A stretch of 40,311 nucleotides of DNA from positions 23,341 through 63,651 of the forward strand of contig NZ_FTNN01000019.1 of the NCBI RefSeq assembly GCF_900156405.1, in the 5' to 3' direction. Origin of the DNA: Shewanella morhuae (GTDB lineage: Bacteria; Pseudomonadota; Gammaproteobacteria; Enterobacterales; Shewanellaceae). Positions 16,053 through 24,262 of this stretch are shown here, in pieces; position 1 is the first letter of the stretch; each line of letters begins with the position of its first letter. Under the pieces are notes generated by a model. It worked only from the letters and a program-made list of their open reading frames with translations, ran no database searches and was not told the DNA's origin. A program made the position numbers and the translations under genes.

Positions 16053-17059
16053 TGAAATTAAATACCGACTTTTTTCCACTAACACAAATGGCGCAGCGAT
16101 TTGTGGATCAACTGGCGCAGTGTCGCAGGCTTGGTTTAAGCGTACTTGAGGCAAGCGAGCACCACGTGCTGATTGAACTGCCCTACAGCACTGAATTAAT
16201 TGGTTATCCTGACACGGGGGTCATTCACGGTGGGGTGATTACTACTTTGATGGATACCGCTTGTGGTAGTGCGGTGGTCAGTGCCATTTATCAAAAATAT
16301 CAATCATTAGAAATTTCACCCACGTTAGATTTACGGGTGGATTATATGAAACCCGCCCAGCCACATAAACCCGTATATGGCTTTGCAGAGTGCTATCGAT
16401 TGTCATCGAATATTGCCTTTACCCGCGCGATTGCTTATCAAGACAGCATTGATCAGCCTATTGCTCACGCGGTAGGGTCTTTTATGCGCATAAGCCCTGA
16501 AATGGTGGGTGATGCCTTTAGGCAAGCACTGATGGGCGAAACTGACACAACGATAGGCGCGGTGAGTAAAACTCGCTTACCACTGGAGCCTGGAGCTCCA
16601 TCACAAAGTATGCCTGTTACAGCTCCAATAGATGTGCAAGGCATTGTAAAGCGAGCTACTGAGCTTAATGACTTTGGGCATTTGCTCGAGCATGTGCCTT
16701 ATGCCAAATTTATTGGCATGAAGGTTGAGCGTTTTGGTGATGAACTGATTTTTAAACTGCCGGCTAAAGATGACAATATTGGCAATCCGGTGTTACCCGC
16801 TATCCATGGCGGCGTGATTGCTGGGTTTATGGAAATGTCAGCGATTGTACAATTAATGGTCTTTATGCAAACGGCAAAGGTGCCTAAAGTTGTCGATTTC
16901 TCAATTGATTATTTGCGTGCGGGTTTGCTTAAGGATAGCTTTGTAGAATGTCGGATAACCCGTCAGGGGCGACGTGTTGCCAACGTAAACATTAGTTGCT
17001 GGCAGACAAACCGTAAACAGTTAATTGCTACCGCGCGGGCGCACTTTTTGATAGATTAA
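16052..17059 (+). CDS. Tandem hotdog-fold (PaaI-type) thioesterase
   Basis: 335 residues made of two PaaI-like acyl-CoA thioesterase domains in a row. Domain 1 (about 20-150) has TGVIHGGVITTLMDTACGSAV. Domain 2 (about 205-330) has PAIHGGVIAGFMEMSAIVQL. Both keep the His-Gly-Gly turn at the start of the central hotdog helix. The Asp of domain 1 (LMDTA) is replaced by Glu (FMEMS) in domain 2, so activities may differ. Single-domain relatives are about 140 residues, hence a fusion or duplication. A TAATG overlap with hinT implies translational coupling. The acyl substrate is unknown. Confidence 0.88.
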   Translation: MKLNTDFFPLTQMAQRFVDQLAQCRRLGLSVLEASEHHVLIELPYSTELIGYPDTGVIHGGVITTLMDTACGSAVVSAIYQKYQSLEISPTLDLRVDYMKPAQPHKPVYGFAECYRLSSNIAFTRAIAYQDSIDQPIAHAVGSFMRISPEMVGDAFRQALMGETDTTIGAVSKTRLPLEPGAPSQSMPVTAPIDVQGIVKRATELNDFGHLLEHVPYAKFIGMKVERFGDELIFKLPAKDDNIGNPVLPAIHGGVIAGFMEMSAIVQLMVFMQTAKVPKVVDFSIDYLRAGLLKDSFVECRITRQGRRVANVNISCWQTNRKQLIATARAHFLID

Positions 17060-17239
17060 CCTTCAATCCATTGCTGATGATTATTGCGCCTTAACAAGGT
17101 AAGTCTGAGCAATGAACTATGAATGCTTAAGCTTAACGTAATGTTAAAACATGGGTTTAGTTGAGTACGATTAGCGGTAGGTTTACTGTAAAATGATGCG
17201 CATTGGCTGCGTATTTTGTGGCGTGACAAGGAGAGAGAA

Positions 17240-17635
17240 ATGAAGCAAATTTATAGCGGATTAATATTGGCCGCCGCACTAGCATTAGGCGCCTGCGCCT
17301 CGCATACTGCGGGTATTTCAGTGAATTCTCAGGGCGAAACACGCGTAGACAACAGTAGCTTTGCTCGTAATATCGCCGTTGAAAGTGTTGATGCACGCCG
17401 TATTGCCGATGTAATACAAGCATCGGCGCTAGTGGTAAGTAAGTCGTCAATCGATATGCGTGTGCAGTATAAGTTTACTTGGTACGACGCCAGTGGCTTT
17501 ACCATTGAAGATGAAGCGACCAGTTGGAAATCAGTTAAGTTGCACGGTAAGCAACAACTGCAAGTCACAGCAGTGGCGCCAAACAGTCAAGCTGTTAGAT
17601 TTGATGTGTATGTGCGCGAAACCTTTTCAAACTAA
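17240..17635 (+). CDS. ycfL: YcfL-family (DUF1425) lipoprotein
   Basis: A 131-residue lipoprotein from ATG 17240 (AAGGAGAG upstream). The lipobox is LGAC, with lipidated Cys near residue 18. The rest is a single beta-rich domain (VQYKFTWYDASGFTI...WKSVKLHGKQQLQVTAVAP) typical of YcfL. In E. coli ycfL sits between hinT and lpoB, and the hinT link is kept here. The exact cell function is not established. It is separated from the thioesterase gene by 180 bp and probably has its own promoter. Confidence 0.88.
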   Translation: MKQIYSGLILAAALALGACASHTAGISVNSQGETRVDNSSFARNIAVESVDARRIADVIQASALVVSKSSIDMRVQYKFTWYDASGFTIEDEATSWKSVKLHGKQQLQVTAVAPNSQAVRFDVYVRETFSN

Positions 17636-17731
17636 TTATCTGAGTTTTGGCCATATCGCTTTAATGTCGCATCAGGAAGGGCGGTTGTTTTAGCCTGCGA
17701 TTAATGCCCCATTTCCAATATAATATTTTCT

Positions 17732-17766
17732 TGGCTTGGCTCTTAGTAGAGGCAAGCCATTTTTAT
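17732..17766 (+). terminator. Terminator after ycfL
   Basis: TGGCTTG (17732-17738) pairs with CAAGCCA (17753-17759) around a 14-nt loop and is followed by TTTTTATT. Confidence 0.75.
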
Positions 17767-17890
17767 TGGGTAAAAATCAATCATCAACGAGGTATTAAAT
17801 ACGCATGTGAGTATTAAATCCGGACATTAGTCCTAAAAACATTCTTTAATTGGATACTACTATCAGAGTATTCAACATGAGGATATAAAC

Positions 17891-18595
17891 ATGACAGCCC
17901 ATATTAATGCTCAACCCAATGATTTTGCAGAAACAATAATTATGCCCGGTGACCCTCTGCGGGCAAAATATATTGCAGAAACTTATCTTGATGATGCTGT
18001 TGAAGTGACCAATGTGCGTAATATGCTAGGTTATACGGGGTTTTATCAGGGACAACGTATTTCGGTGATGGGCCATGGTATGGGCATTTCATCGATGGTG
18101 CTTTATGGACATGAGTTAATTAATTATTTTGGCGTTAAACGTATTATTCGCATTGGCAGTTTAGGTGCGACGCAAAAGCATGTACATATGCGCGATGTGA
18201 TTTTAGCGCAGGCAGCGGGTACTGACTCTCCAACTAATGCTAAACGCAGTAGCGGTTATCAGATGGCCACGTCGGCGACGTTTTCCTTGCTACATAAAGC
18301 GTATACCAAAGCGAATGAAAAGGGCATTAGTGTTAAGGTCGGTAATATTTTTAGTGGTGATCTTTATTACGATCCAGATGAAGATATGATCCCCGCCTTA
18401 GAGCGTTTTGGGGTGCTCGGTGTTGATATGGAAGTCGCAGGTCTTTATGGTTTATCACATCAATTTGGCATCGAATCACTGGCTATTTTAACAGTTTCTG
18501 ACCACTGTTTAACCGGCGAAGAAACGACCGCTGAAGAACGTCAACTATCCTTTAATAATATGATTGAGCTCGCATTAGCAACGGCGCTTAACTAA
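17891..18595 (+). CDS. deoD: Purine nucleoside phosphorylase DeoD
   Basis: A 234-residue hexameric-type purine nucleoside phosphorylase, cleaving (deoxy)inosine, guanosine and adenosine to base plus (deoxy)ribose-1-phosphate. Signatures: MPGDPLRAKYIAE, GHGMGISS, the phosphate/purine region IRIGSLGA, and VDMEVAGLYGL near residue 180. ISDH is VSDH here (LTVSDHCLTGEE), a normal variation. GAGG 8 nt before the ATG serves as SD. This copy is not in a deoCABD operon. It is paired with a transporter gene, tsgA, 61 bp downstream. Confidence 0.95.
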   Translation: MTAHINAQPNDFAETIIMPGDPLRAKYIAETYLDDAVEVTNVRNMLGYTGFYQGQRISVMGHGMGISSMVLYGHELINYFGVKRIIRIGSLGATQKHVHMRDVILAQAAGTDSPTNAKRSSGYQMATSATFSLLHKAYTKANEKGISVKVGNIFSGDLYYDPDEDMIPALERFGVLGVDMEVAGLYGLSHQFGIESLAILTVSDHCLTGEETTAEERQLSFNNMIELALATALN

Positions 18596-18656
18596 ATAGT
18601 TAGGTGCTTTTTGGCGCTTAATTTTTGTACCCTAATTTCACTCATGGAGTGACAAA

Positions 18657-19814
18657 ATGAATAATAAAATAACATTAACGGCCATTAGTTTTCTTGCCAA
18701 CTTTATTATGGCAGGCTTTGCGACACAATTCGGTATGTTGATTGAACCCATTGCGGAGAAGTTTTCCGCCAATGTGAACGAAGTAGCTTCTATATTTTCA
18801 CTGCTCAATGGCGGGGCTTTAGCAGGAACAATTGCGGCTTTTTTCTTTATTGAAAAAATAGGTATTAAAAGAATTACCCTCATAAGCTATAGCTTAATTG
18901 GACTGTGTGCGGTGGTATTACATTTCACGACATCACTCCAATGGGTGATGTTCGCAATGACGCTAATCGGCTTTTGTGGGGGAATAGGATTATGTATTGC
19001 CGGTACTATTGTTGTGTCTGTATGGCAAGAAAAACTGCAAAGTACGATGTTAGTGGTGCAAGATGCCACGTTTAATATCGCCGGTGTTATCTTTCCTTTA
19101 ATTACCACTTATGCACTGACTCACTCATTATCATGGAGTTACAGTTATTTAGCAGTAGGTTTAGTTGCACTAGGCACAGTTATGCTTACGTTATTTACTA
19201 ATTTCGCACTATGCGAGCAGGGCACTCAGGCAGAAGATAAACAAAAATCTGAATGGAACCTGGGAATTATTAGCGGTGGAGTGGGCTTATTTTTAGGCAT
19301 GTTGGCCCTGTATACATTTTTAACTTGGGCGCCTTTATTTGTAAAACAAAAGTTTAATATTCCCTTTGAGGATGCAGGTAACATCATTACCCAGTATTGG
19401 TCTGCTGCTTTAATTGGCGCCTTAATTTCAACGCTTATAGTAACTCGCGTTAAAATAAATCACTTCTTATTAGCGATTATTACTTTGGCTATGGTGATTA
19501 CCGCGGCGATTGTTACTACCGATAATATTGAATGGGTCGGTTATTTAACCTATGGCTATGGTTTCGTCTGTGCGGCCTTATATAACGCATTTATTGCTTA
19601 TGGTGTGTCTTTTGTTAAAAAAGCCAGCGGTAAGAATGTGTCTTACATCTTAATTAGCGGTAGTGCGGGGGCGATGTTTAGTCCTGCGATAAGCTCCATG
19701 TTTGAGCAGATAATTGGATTACAGACAGTCATGTATGTTATTCCATTATTTTATGCTGTGATTTTAAGCTTGTTGATTGTTTCTAGCCGGATGAAACCCC
19801 ATTTAAGTGCGTAA
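18657..19814 (+). CDS. tsgA: MFS transporter TsgA
   Basis: A 385-residue, 12-helix major facilitator protein with good similarity in pattern to TsgA. ITAISFLANFIMAGFATQFG forms helix 1, and a cytosolic loop (CEQGTQAEDKQKSEWNL) near residues 183-199 splits the halves. GGAGTGACAAA precedes ATG 18657. It follows deoD in the same direction with a short gap, so a shared transcript and a link to nucleoside or base uptake are plausible but not shown. TsgA substrates are poorly defined. Confidence 0.88.
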   Translation: MNNKITLTAISFLANFIMAGFATQFGMLIEPIAEKFSANVNEVASIFSLLNGGALAGTIAAFFFIEKIGIKRITLISYSLIGLCAVVLHFTTSLQWVMFAMTLIGFCGGIGLCIAGTIVVSVWQEKLQSTMLVVQDATFNIAGVIFPLITTYALTHSLSWSYSYLAVGLVALGTVMLTLFTNFALCEQGTQAEDKQKSEWNLGIISGGVGLFLGMLALYTFLTWAPLFVKQKFNIPFEDAGNIITQYWSAALIGALISTLIVTRVKINHFLLAIITLAMVITAAIVTTDNIEWVGYLTYGYGFVCAALYNAFIAYGVSFVKKASGKNVSYILISGSAGAMFSPAISSMFEQIIGLQTVMYVIPLFYAVILSLLIVSSRMKPHLSA

Positions 19815-19839
19815 GTGGCTTATCTAAAATGTTAACCAG

Positions 19840-19876
19840 GGTGATTGTTAAATCGAGCAGAGTTTAACAATCCCCT
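19840..19876. terminator. Hairpin between the converging tsgA and YeiL-like genes
   Basis: A 10-bp perfect stem GATTGTTAAA (19843-19852) with TTTAACAATC (19863-19872). T-runs on both sides are modest, so termination strength is uncertain. Confidence 0.6.
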
Positions 19877-20556
19877 TATTTACCTTCTTCAACGAACGCT
19901 TTTAAAGCATTAAGATCCAAAATACGAATACTGTCCTTTTCCCGCTCAATTAAACCCAACTCTTCAAGATTTTTTATTGCTCGTCGGTAAACTCTATCGG
20001 TGGTAGCGAAACGTTCAGCCTCTAAATAACGTTTCGTAAACCCATCCACAGGTAAGTCATTTAAGTGCTGATGATAAAGATCAAAGGCAATGTTATAGCT
20101 AATTGGATACAGCATACGTCGAGTAAAAATATCGACAGTATCCTGATAATCGATAGCCATGGCACTGGCAAAAAACAGCGCCAATTGTGGATGTTGTGTG
20201 AGCGAAAGTTGCAGTTTGTCACCACTAATAATAGCAATCTCTAAAGGCTCATTCGCTATGATGTCAAGCTGGCAACGATACTGGGTAAAAAACTCCATTT
20301 CGCCAAATAATTGTGAGTCACAATTCATCGTACCTAGTTGAAAGCTCCGTCCATTTCTGGCGGTATGGCCTAGGGAGACGCGACCTTGCTTCACAAACAC
20401 GAGCGATGAAAAAGCTTGCCCTTGTGTCATCAGGTGTACACCTTTTTTCAATGCTTTAGTTTCGGTGACGCATTCCATAATGACCCGTTCAATTAAGGGA
20501 TAATCTTGTTCCCATCGTTGGTTAAAGCGTCCTTTAGCCAGTGGTTTTAGCTGCAT
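19876..20556 (-). CDS. yeiL: Crp/Fnr-family regulator, YeiL-like
   Basis: A 226-residue regulator with a cyclic-nucleotide-binding-type beta barrel (about 25-130; SLVFVKQGRVSLGHTARNGRS, QLFGEMEFF) and a C-terminal winged helix (about 165-215; YLEAERFATTDRVYRRAIKNLEELGLIERE). I place the start at ATG 20556, which has GAGAG 7 nt upstream. TTG 20562 would sit 1 nt after that SD. No CXXC cluster like that of FNR is visible. It most resembles E. coli YeiL. The ligand and targets are unknown. It converges on the deoD-tsgA pair. Confidence 0.82.
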   Translation of the reverse strand: MQLKPLAKGRFNQRWEQDYPLIERVIMECVTETKALKKGVHLMTQGQAFSSLVFVKQGRVSLGHTARNGRSFQLGTMNCDSQLFGEMEFFTQYRCQLDIIANEPLEIAIISGDKLQLSLTQHPQLALFFASAMAIDYQDTVDIFTRRMLYPISYNIAFDLYHQHLNDLPVDGFTKRYLEAERFATTDRVYRRAIKNLEELGLIEREKDSIRILDLNALKAFVEEGK

Positions 20557-20721
20557 AAACAATCTCTCAATTATTGCGATAGCGGGAGTTTACAGCATTA
20601 TGCTTTAAGGCGGCTAAATTCACAGGGTATGAGCCACAGTGTTAATCAATTAATGGATAAATGTTCGTATTTGATGTGTGAACTTAAGCCACATGGTTGA
20701 TTTTTTTAAACATAGATATGT

Positions 20722-20751
20722 CTGTCATCCTCTGGCATTACTCAGTATACT
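20722..20751 (+). promoter_or_regulatory. Probable promoter of the thiamine operon
   Basis: TATACT at 20746-20751 is a good -10, with CTGTCA (20722-20727) as a partial -35 and an 18-nt spacer. Transcription would start close to 20757, just where the riboswitch aptamer begins. Confidence 0.45.
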
Positions 20752-20754
20752 CAT

Positions 20755-20878
20755 GTCTGCCAAGGGGTGTTTGTCGTCAATTAATGTTAATAATTAATAT
20801 GAGTGACTGCAAACTGAGATGTCTTTCGACAAACCCTTAGAACCTGATCCGGCTCATACCGGCGTAGGAATGGGCCAA
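20755..20878 (+). promoter_or_regulatory. TPP (thi-box) riboswitch aptamer
   Basis: This leader binds thiamine pyrophosphate. The conserved blocks are all present in order: GGGGTG (20764-20769), CTGAGA (20814-20819), ACCCTTAGAACCTGATCC (20833-20850) and ACCGGCGTAGGAA (20858-20870). GGGGTG/ACCC forms P2 and CCGG/CCGG forms P4-P5. The P3 arm is long and AT-rich, as in many variants. It stands directly before the TonB-dependent receptor gene, which fits control of thiamine uptake by TPP. Confidence 0.96.
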
Positions 20879-20910
20879 TCAACAGCACACTTCTGAATCG
20901 CTTATTCGTT

Positions 20911-20939
20911 GCCGGATCTCAAACTAGATATTTGAGGTC
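20911..20939 (+). promoter_or_regulatory. Riboswitch expression platform: SD-sequestering hairpin
   Basis: GATCTCAAA (20915-20923) pairs with TTTGAGGTC (20931-20939), with one wobble, burying the SD GAGG that precedes ATG 20942. GCCGGATC (20911-20918) is a perfect complement of GATCCGGC inside the aptamer (20846-20853). The two pairings share 20915-20918 and exclude each other. The reading is that TPP-bound aptamer frees 20915-20918 to close the SD hairpin, turning translation off. No T-run follows, so control is translational rather than by termination. Confidence 0.75.
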
Positions 20940-20941
20940 CT

Positions 20942-23152
20942 ATGTTTAACAGTAAACCATCATATTTTACCGCGTCACCCACGCTATCTTTAACGCGAGC
21001 ACCATTGGCTTTGGCTTTAGCTATTGCTGTTGCGTTGAGCACACCTGCATTTGCACAAACCGAGGCGCTTGATAAATCCGATCCCGATAAGGATATGGAA
21101 ATCATGGTGGTAACGGCAGATTTTCGCGGCGCCAGTTTAGAGAAAATGCCTTCTAGTATTACAGTTATCGATGCGCAAAAAATTCAAGATGAAAGCGCAC
21201 AACATTTTGAAGACTTACTTAACTCTATTGCTAACGTTAACTGGTCAGGTGGCAGTTCGCGGCCGAAATACTTCCAAATTCGCGGTGTAGGTGAACAAGA
21301 ACAATACCAAGGCGCGCCCAATTCTTCTGTTGGTTACATCATTGACGATATCGATTTATCCGGTATCGGCATGGTGTCGAGCATGTATGATTTACAACAG
21401 GTTGAAGTGCTGCGTGGGCCTCAGGGCACACGTTATGGTGCTAATGCGTTAGCAGGGTTGATTTATTTAAAGAGTAATGACCCAACGGATGTGTTTGAGC
21501 ATGGCGCTGAAGTGTCCTTGGGGGATGGTGATTTACGCACTTTTAGTGGTTTTAGTTCAGGGCCTGTAACGGACTCCGGTAAACTGCTGTACCGCGTTTC
21601 ATTGCAGCAACATCAGCAAAATGGTTACCGCGACAACCTGTTTTTGGGCCGCGATGATACCAATAATCGTGATGAGTTTAGTGGCCGAGTTAAGCTGCGT
21701 TGGTACGCCACTGACGATCTGCAATTAGATTTGACTGTGTTGCATGCTGATTTTGATAATGGTTACGATGTATGGAGCTTAACCAATTCTCCTAAACAAA
21801 CCACCTCAGATGAGCCCGGTGTCGATAGCCAGCGTACTACTGGCGCGGGTTTTAAGGTCACGTATTCGGGCGCTGAACTATTTGAGCTGACCTCGCTAAC
21901 TTCCTTTGCTAATACCGATCACCATTATAGTTACGATGGCGACTGGTCTAATTCAGCTTATTGGGCGGCAAGACAATGTACTGATGATGGTATTCAGTTC
22001 TCATCGTGTCAGTATGATTATTTCTGGGATAAAACGGGCCAACGTAAAACGCTATCGCAAGAGTTTCGTTTAAGCTCTACTGAGCAAGGCCGCATTTTTG
22101 CTGAAAGTACCGACTGGTTACTCGGCGTATATGCGATGAATCTACAAGAAGATAACCAATTGTATTCTGAGTACAATACTTTCGCCGATGAAGTTTTAGA
22201 CTCTGAATATGAGGCAACTAACTACGCACTATTTGGTCAGCTTGATACTGATTTAGGTTCCCAATATGCCTTGTCTGTGGGCTTACGTTTAGAGCAGCGT
22301 AACAGCCATTATTCTGATACAAACCAGGATGATTTCGACCCAAGCGAAACTATGTGGGGCGGACATATTGCCTTGAGTAAAATGCTTAACGACTCGCATA
22401 ATGCTTATCTGCGTGTAGCGCGGGGCTATAAAGCGGGTGGGTTTAACATGACCTTACCGGTTGAGCTGAATGATAAAAAAGAGTTTGATACTGAGACATT
22501 GTACAACTATGAAATCGGTCTTAAATCCCATTGGTTAGCAGGACTTGTCGATACGAATCTGGCGTTGTTTTATATGGACAGACAAGATCAACAGGTGGCT
22601 GCATCGCTACAAGATCCAAATAAACCCCAGCGTTTTATTCTATTCACTGAAAATGCCGGTAGTTCAAATAACTATGGTGCTGAACTCGATGCGACTTGGT
22701 ATGCCACTGATAATTTGCAACTTTACTCAAGCTTAGGTTGGCTAGAAACCGCCTACGGCAATTATCAATATCAGGATAAATACGGCACAGATGTGGATTT
22801 AACTGGCCGTGATTTAGCCCATTCTCCGCATTTTACTTACAGTCTTGGCGGCACTTATCGGGCTAATTCAGGCTGGTTTACTAACCTCAATCTGAGTGGT
22901 AAGAGCGATTTTTACTATTCTGACAGTAACGATTCCCGCTCAGAGCCATACACGATTGTTAATGCTCGGGTTGGATATGAAGCGAGTACATGGTCTGCTT
23001 ATTTGTGGGGCCGTAATCTATTTGATGAAGAATACGGTGTGCGTGGCTTTTATTTCGGTAACGAGCCCGACAGTGGTTGGGCAGAAAAACAATATATTCG
23101 TTACGGCGATCCGCGCCAGCTTGGTGTAACGGTGAACGTTAAGTTCATGTAA
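20942..23152 (+). CDS. TonB-dependent outer-membrane receptor, probable thiamine transporter
   Basis: A 736-residue TonB-dependent receptor. A signal peptide ends near residue 37 (STPAFA), a TonB-box-like MEIMVVTA follows near 51-58, then the plug domain (SSITVIDAQKIQDESA... VEVLRGPQGTRYGANALAGLIYL) and a 22-strand barrel closing with LGVTVNVKFM. The plug and barrel do not name the substrate. The TPP riboswitch directly upstream and the three thiamine genes downstream argue that it imports thiamine or a precursor across the outer membrane. It is the first gene of the four-gene unit. Confidence 0.92.
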   Translation: MFNSKPSYFTASPTLSLTRAPLALALAIAVALSTPAFAQTEALDKSDPDKDMEIMVVTADFRGASLEKMPSSITVIDAQKIQDESAQHFEDLLNSIANVNWSGGSSRPKYFQIRGVGEQEQYQGAPNSSVGYIIDDIDLSGIGMVSSMYDLQQVEVLRGPQGTRYGANALAGLIYLKSNDPTDVFEHGAEVSLGDGDLRTFSGFSSGPVTDSGKLLYRVSLQQHQQNGYRDNLFLGRDDTNNRDEFSGRVKLRWYATDDLQLDLTVLHADFDNGYDVWSLTNSPKQTTSDEPGVDSQRTTGAGFKVTYSGAELFELTSLTSFANTDHHYSYDGDWSNSAYWAARQCTDDGIQFSSCQYDYFWDKTGQRKTLSQEFRLSSTEQGRIFAESTDWLLGVYAMNLQEDNQLYSEYNTFADEVLDSEYEATNYALFGQLDTDLGSQYALSVGLRLEQRNSHYSDTNQDDFDPSETMWGGHIALSKMLNDSHNAYLRVARGYKAGGFNMTLPVELNDKKEFDTETLYNYEIGLKSHWLAGLVDTNLALFYMDRQDQQVAASLQDPNKPQRFILFTENAGSSNNYGAELDATWYATDNLQLYSSLGWLETAYGNYQYQDKYGTDVDLTGRDLAHSPHFTYSLGGTYRANSGWFTNLNLSGKSDFYYSDSNDSRSEPYTIVNARVGYEASTWSAYLWGRNLFDEEYGVRGFYFGNEPDSGWAEKQYIRYGDPRQLGVTVNVKFM

Positions 23153-23188
23153 TCAAAAATATAACGACCAGGTTAATTATTTAATCGC

Positions 23189-23220
23189 TAAGGCTGTACC
23201 ACCGTTTAGGCTACAGCTTT
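23189..23220 (+). other. Intercistronic hairpin after the receptor gene
   Basis: AAGGCTGTA pairs with TACAGCTTT around 12-14 nt, in the 98-bp gap before the thiamine-binding protein gene. It is followed only by TCTTAATC, so it is at most a leaky terminator, or an mRNA-stabilising stem that lowers expression of distal genes relative to the receptor. Confidence 0.45.
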
Positions 23221-23250
23221 CTTAATCTACTTACGTTTTAAGGAATCAAA

Positions 23251-23511
23251 ATGAAACTCACTGCAGAAATTAGCATGTATCCATTAAATGAAAACTATAT
23301 CGACCCGATTAAATGGTTTATCGGCCGCGTGGATAGCTACCCCAATATTGAACGCGTAACCAATGCGATGGCAACCCAAGTTTGCGGTGAATATCTTGAC
23401 GTGATGACGATGCTTGCAACCGAGATGAAAGCCGCTAATGAAAAATGGGGCAAGGCGGTATTTGTGTGTAAATTTATCGGCGGTGAGTTGGATTTAGCTC
23501 ACAGCGAATAG
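23251..23511 (+). CDS. YkoF/MTH1187-family thiamine-binding protein
   Basis: An 86-residue ferredoxin-like single domain of the DUF77/YkoF/MTH1187 family. MKLTAEISMYPLNENYIDPIKWFIGRV and the later GKAVFVCKFIGGEL match the two beta-alpha-beta halves. YkoF binds thiamine and hydroxymethylpyrimidine and occurs in thiamine-related operons. There is no signal peptide, so the protein should be cytosolic, which makes it a buffer, sensor or delivery partner rather than a periplasmic carrier. AAGGA precedes the ATG. Its place between receptor and PnuT supports a thiamine role. Confidence 0.85.
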   Translation: MKLTAEISMYPLNENYIDPIKWFIGRVDSYPNIERVTNAMATQVCGEYLDVMTMLATEMKAANEKWGKAVFVCKFIGGELDLAHSE

Positions 23512-23554
23512 GGCTTTATAGTCTTTGCGTTAAACGGAAAGTGAGCACAATACA

Positions 23555-24262
23555 ATGACGGATTTATGGCTAACCTTAGTCGAGAGCATTAATTCAGCGT
23601 TTGGTGAGGCCCATGTGATGACTGCATGGGAAGCCTTAGCGGTGCTGCTGGCGATGGCGTATTTGCTGTTGGCAATGAAGGCTAATGTATGGTGCTGGGC
23701 AGCAGCGTTTGCCAGTACCGCCATTTATACGGTGTTATTCTGGAAAGTGTCATTGTTAATGGAATCGGTATTAAATATCTATTACATGGCGATGGCGCTC
23801 TACGGTTATTGGCTCTGGACCCAAGGTGGTGATAAAGAACAGGGGATAAAAGTCACCACTTGGTCACTCAAAACTCATTTAAAGCTGATTGCAACAACGG
23901 GTGTGATATCGCTATTAGTTGGGCATGGTATGGCAACCTATACCCAAGCAGCATTTCCCTATTTAGATGCAGCGACCACCTGTTTTGCGGTGATGACCAC
24001 CTATTTAGTGGCAAAAAAAGTATTGGAGAATTGGCTGTACTGGGTCGTGATTGATTTTGTGTCTATTTATCTTTATTTGAGTAAAGGATTGATGCTCACA
24101 TCATTGTTATTTGTGCTCTATGTGGTGCTTGCTGTTGTCGGCTATTTCCTGTGGCGCAGCACGTTAGCTAATGCTCGTAATATCTATGATGACAACGCCT
24201 GTGATACTAACGATTTTAATAAAAACACTTATAAAAAGAATGTGTTAAAGTTATTCAATTAA
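23555..24262 (+). CDS. pnuT: PnuC-family thiamine transporter (PnuT)
   Basis: A 235-residue inner-membrane protein of the PnuC family, with about seven helices between residues 25 and 205. WEALAVLLAMAYLLLAMKANVWCWAAAF and NIYYMAMALYGYWLWTQGG, with WLYWVVIDFVSIYLYLSKGLMLTSLLFVLY near the end, are the family core. PnuC proteins carry nicotinamide riboside. Those under TPP riboswitches (PnuT) carry thiamine by facilitated diffusion trapped by phosphorylation. The kinase gene overlaps its stop by one base, which fits that trapping model. The C-terminal tail (about 210-235) is Asn/Asp/Lys-rich and poorly conserved in look. Confidence 0.9.
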   Translation: MTDLWLTLVESINSAFGEAHVMTAWEALAVLLAMAYLLLAMKANVWCWAAAFASTAIYTVLFWKVSLLMESVLNIYYMAMALYGYWLWTQGGDKEQGIKVTTWSLKTHLKLIATTGVISLLVGHGMATYTQAAFPYLDAATTCFAVMTTYLVAKKVLENWLYWVVIDFVSIYLYLSKGLMLTSLLFVLYVVLAVVGYFLWRSTLANARNIYDDNACDTNDFNKNTYKKNVLKLFN

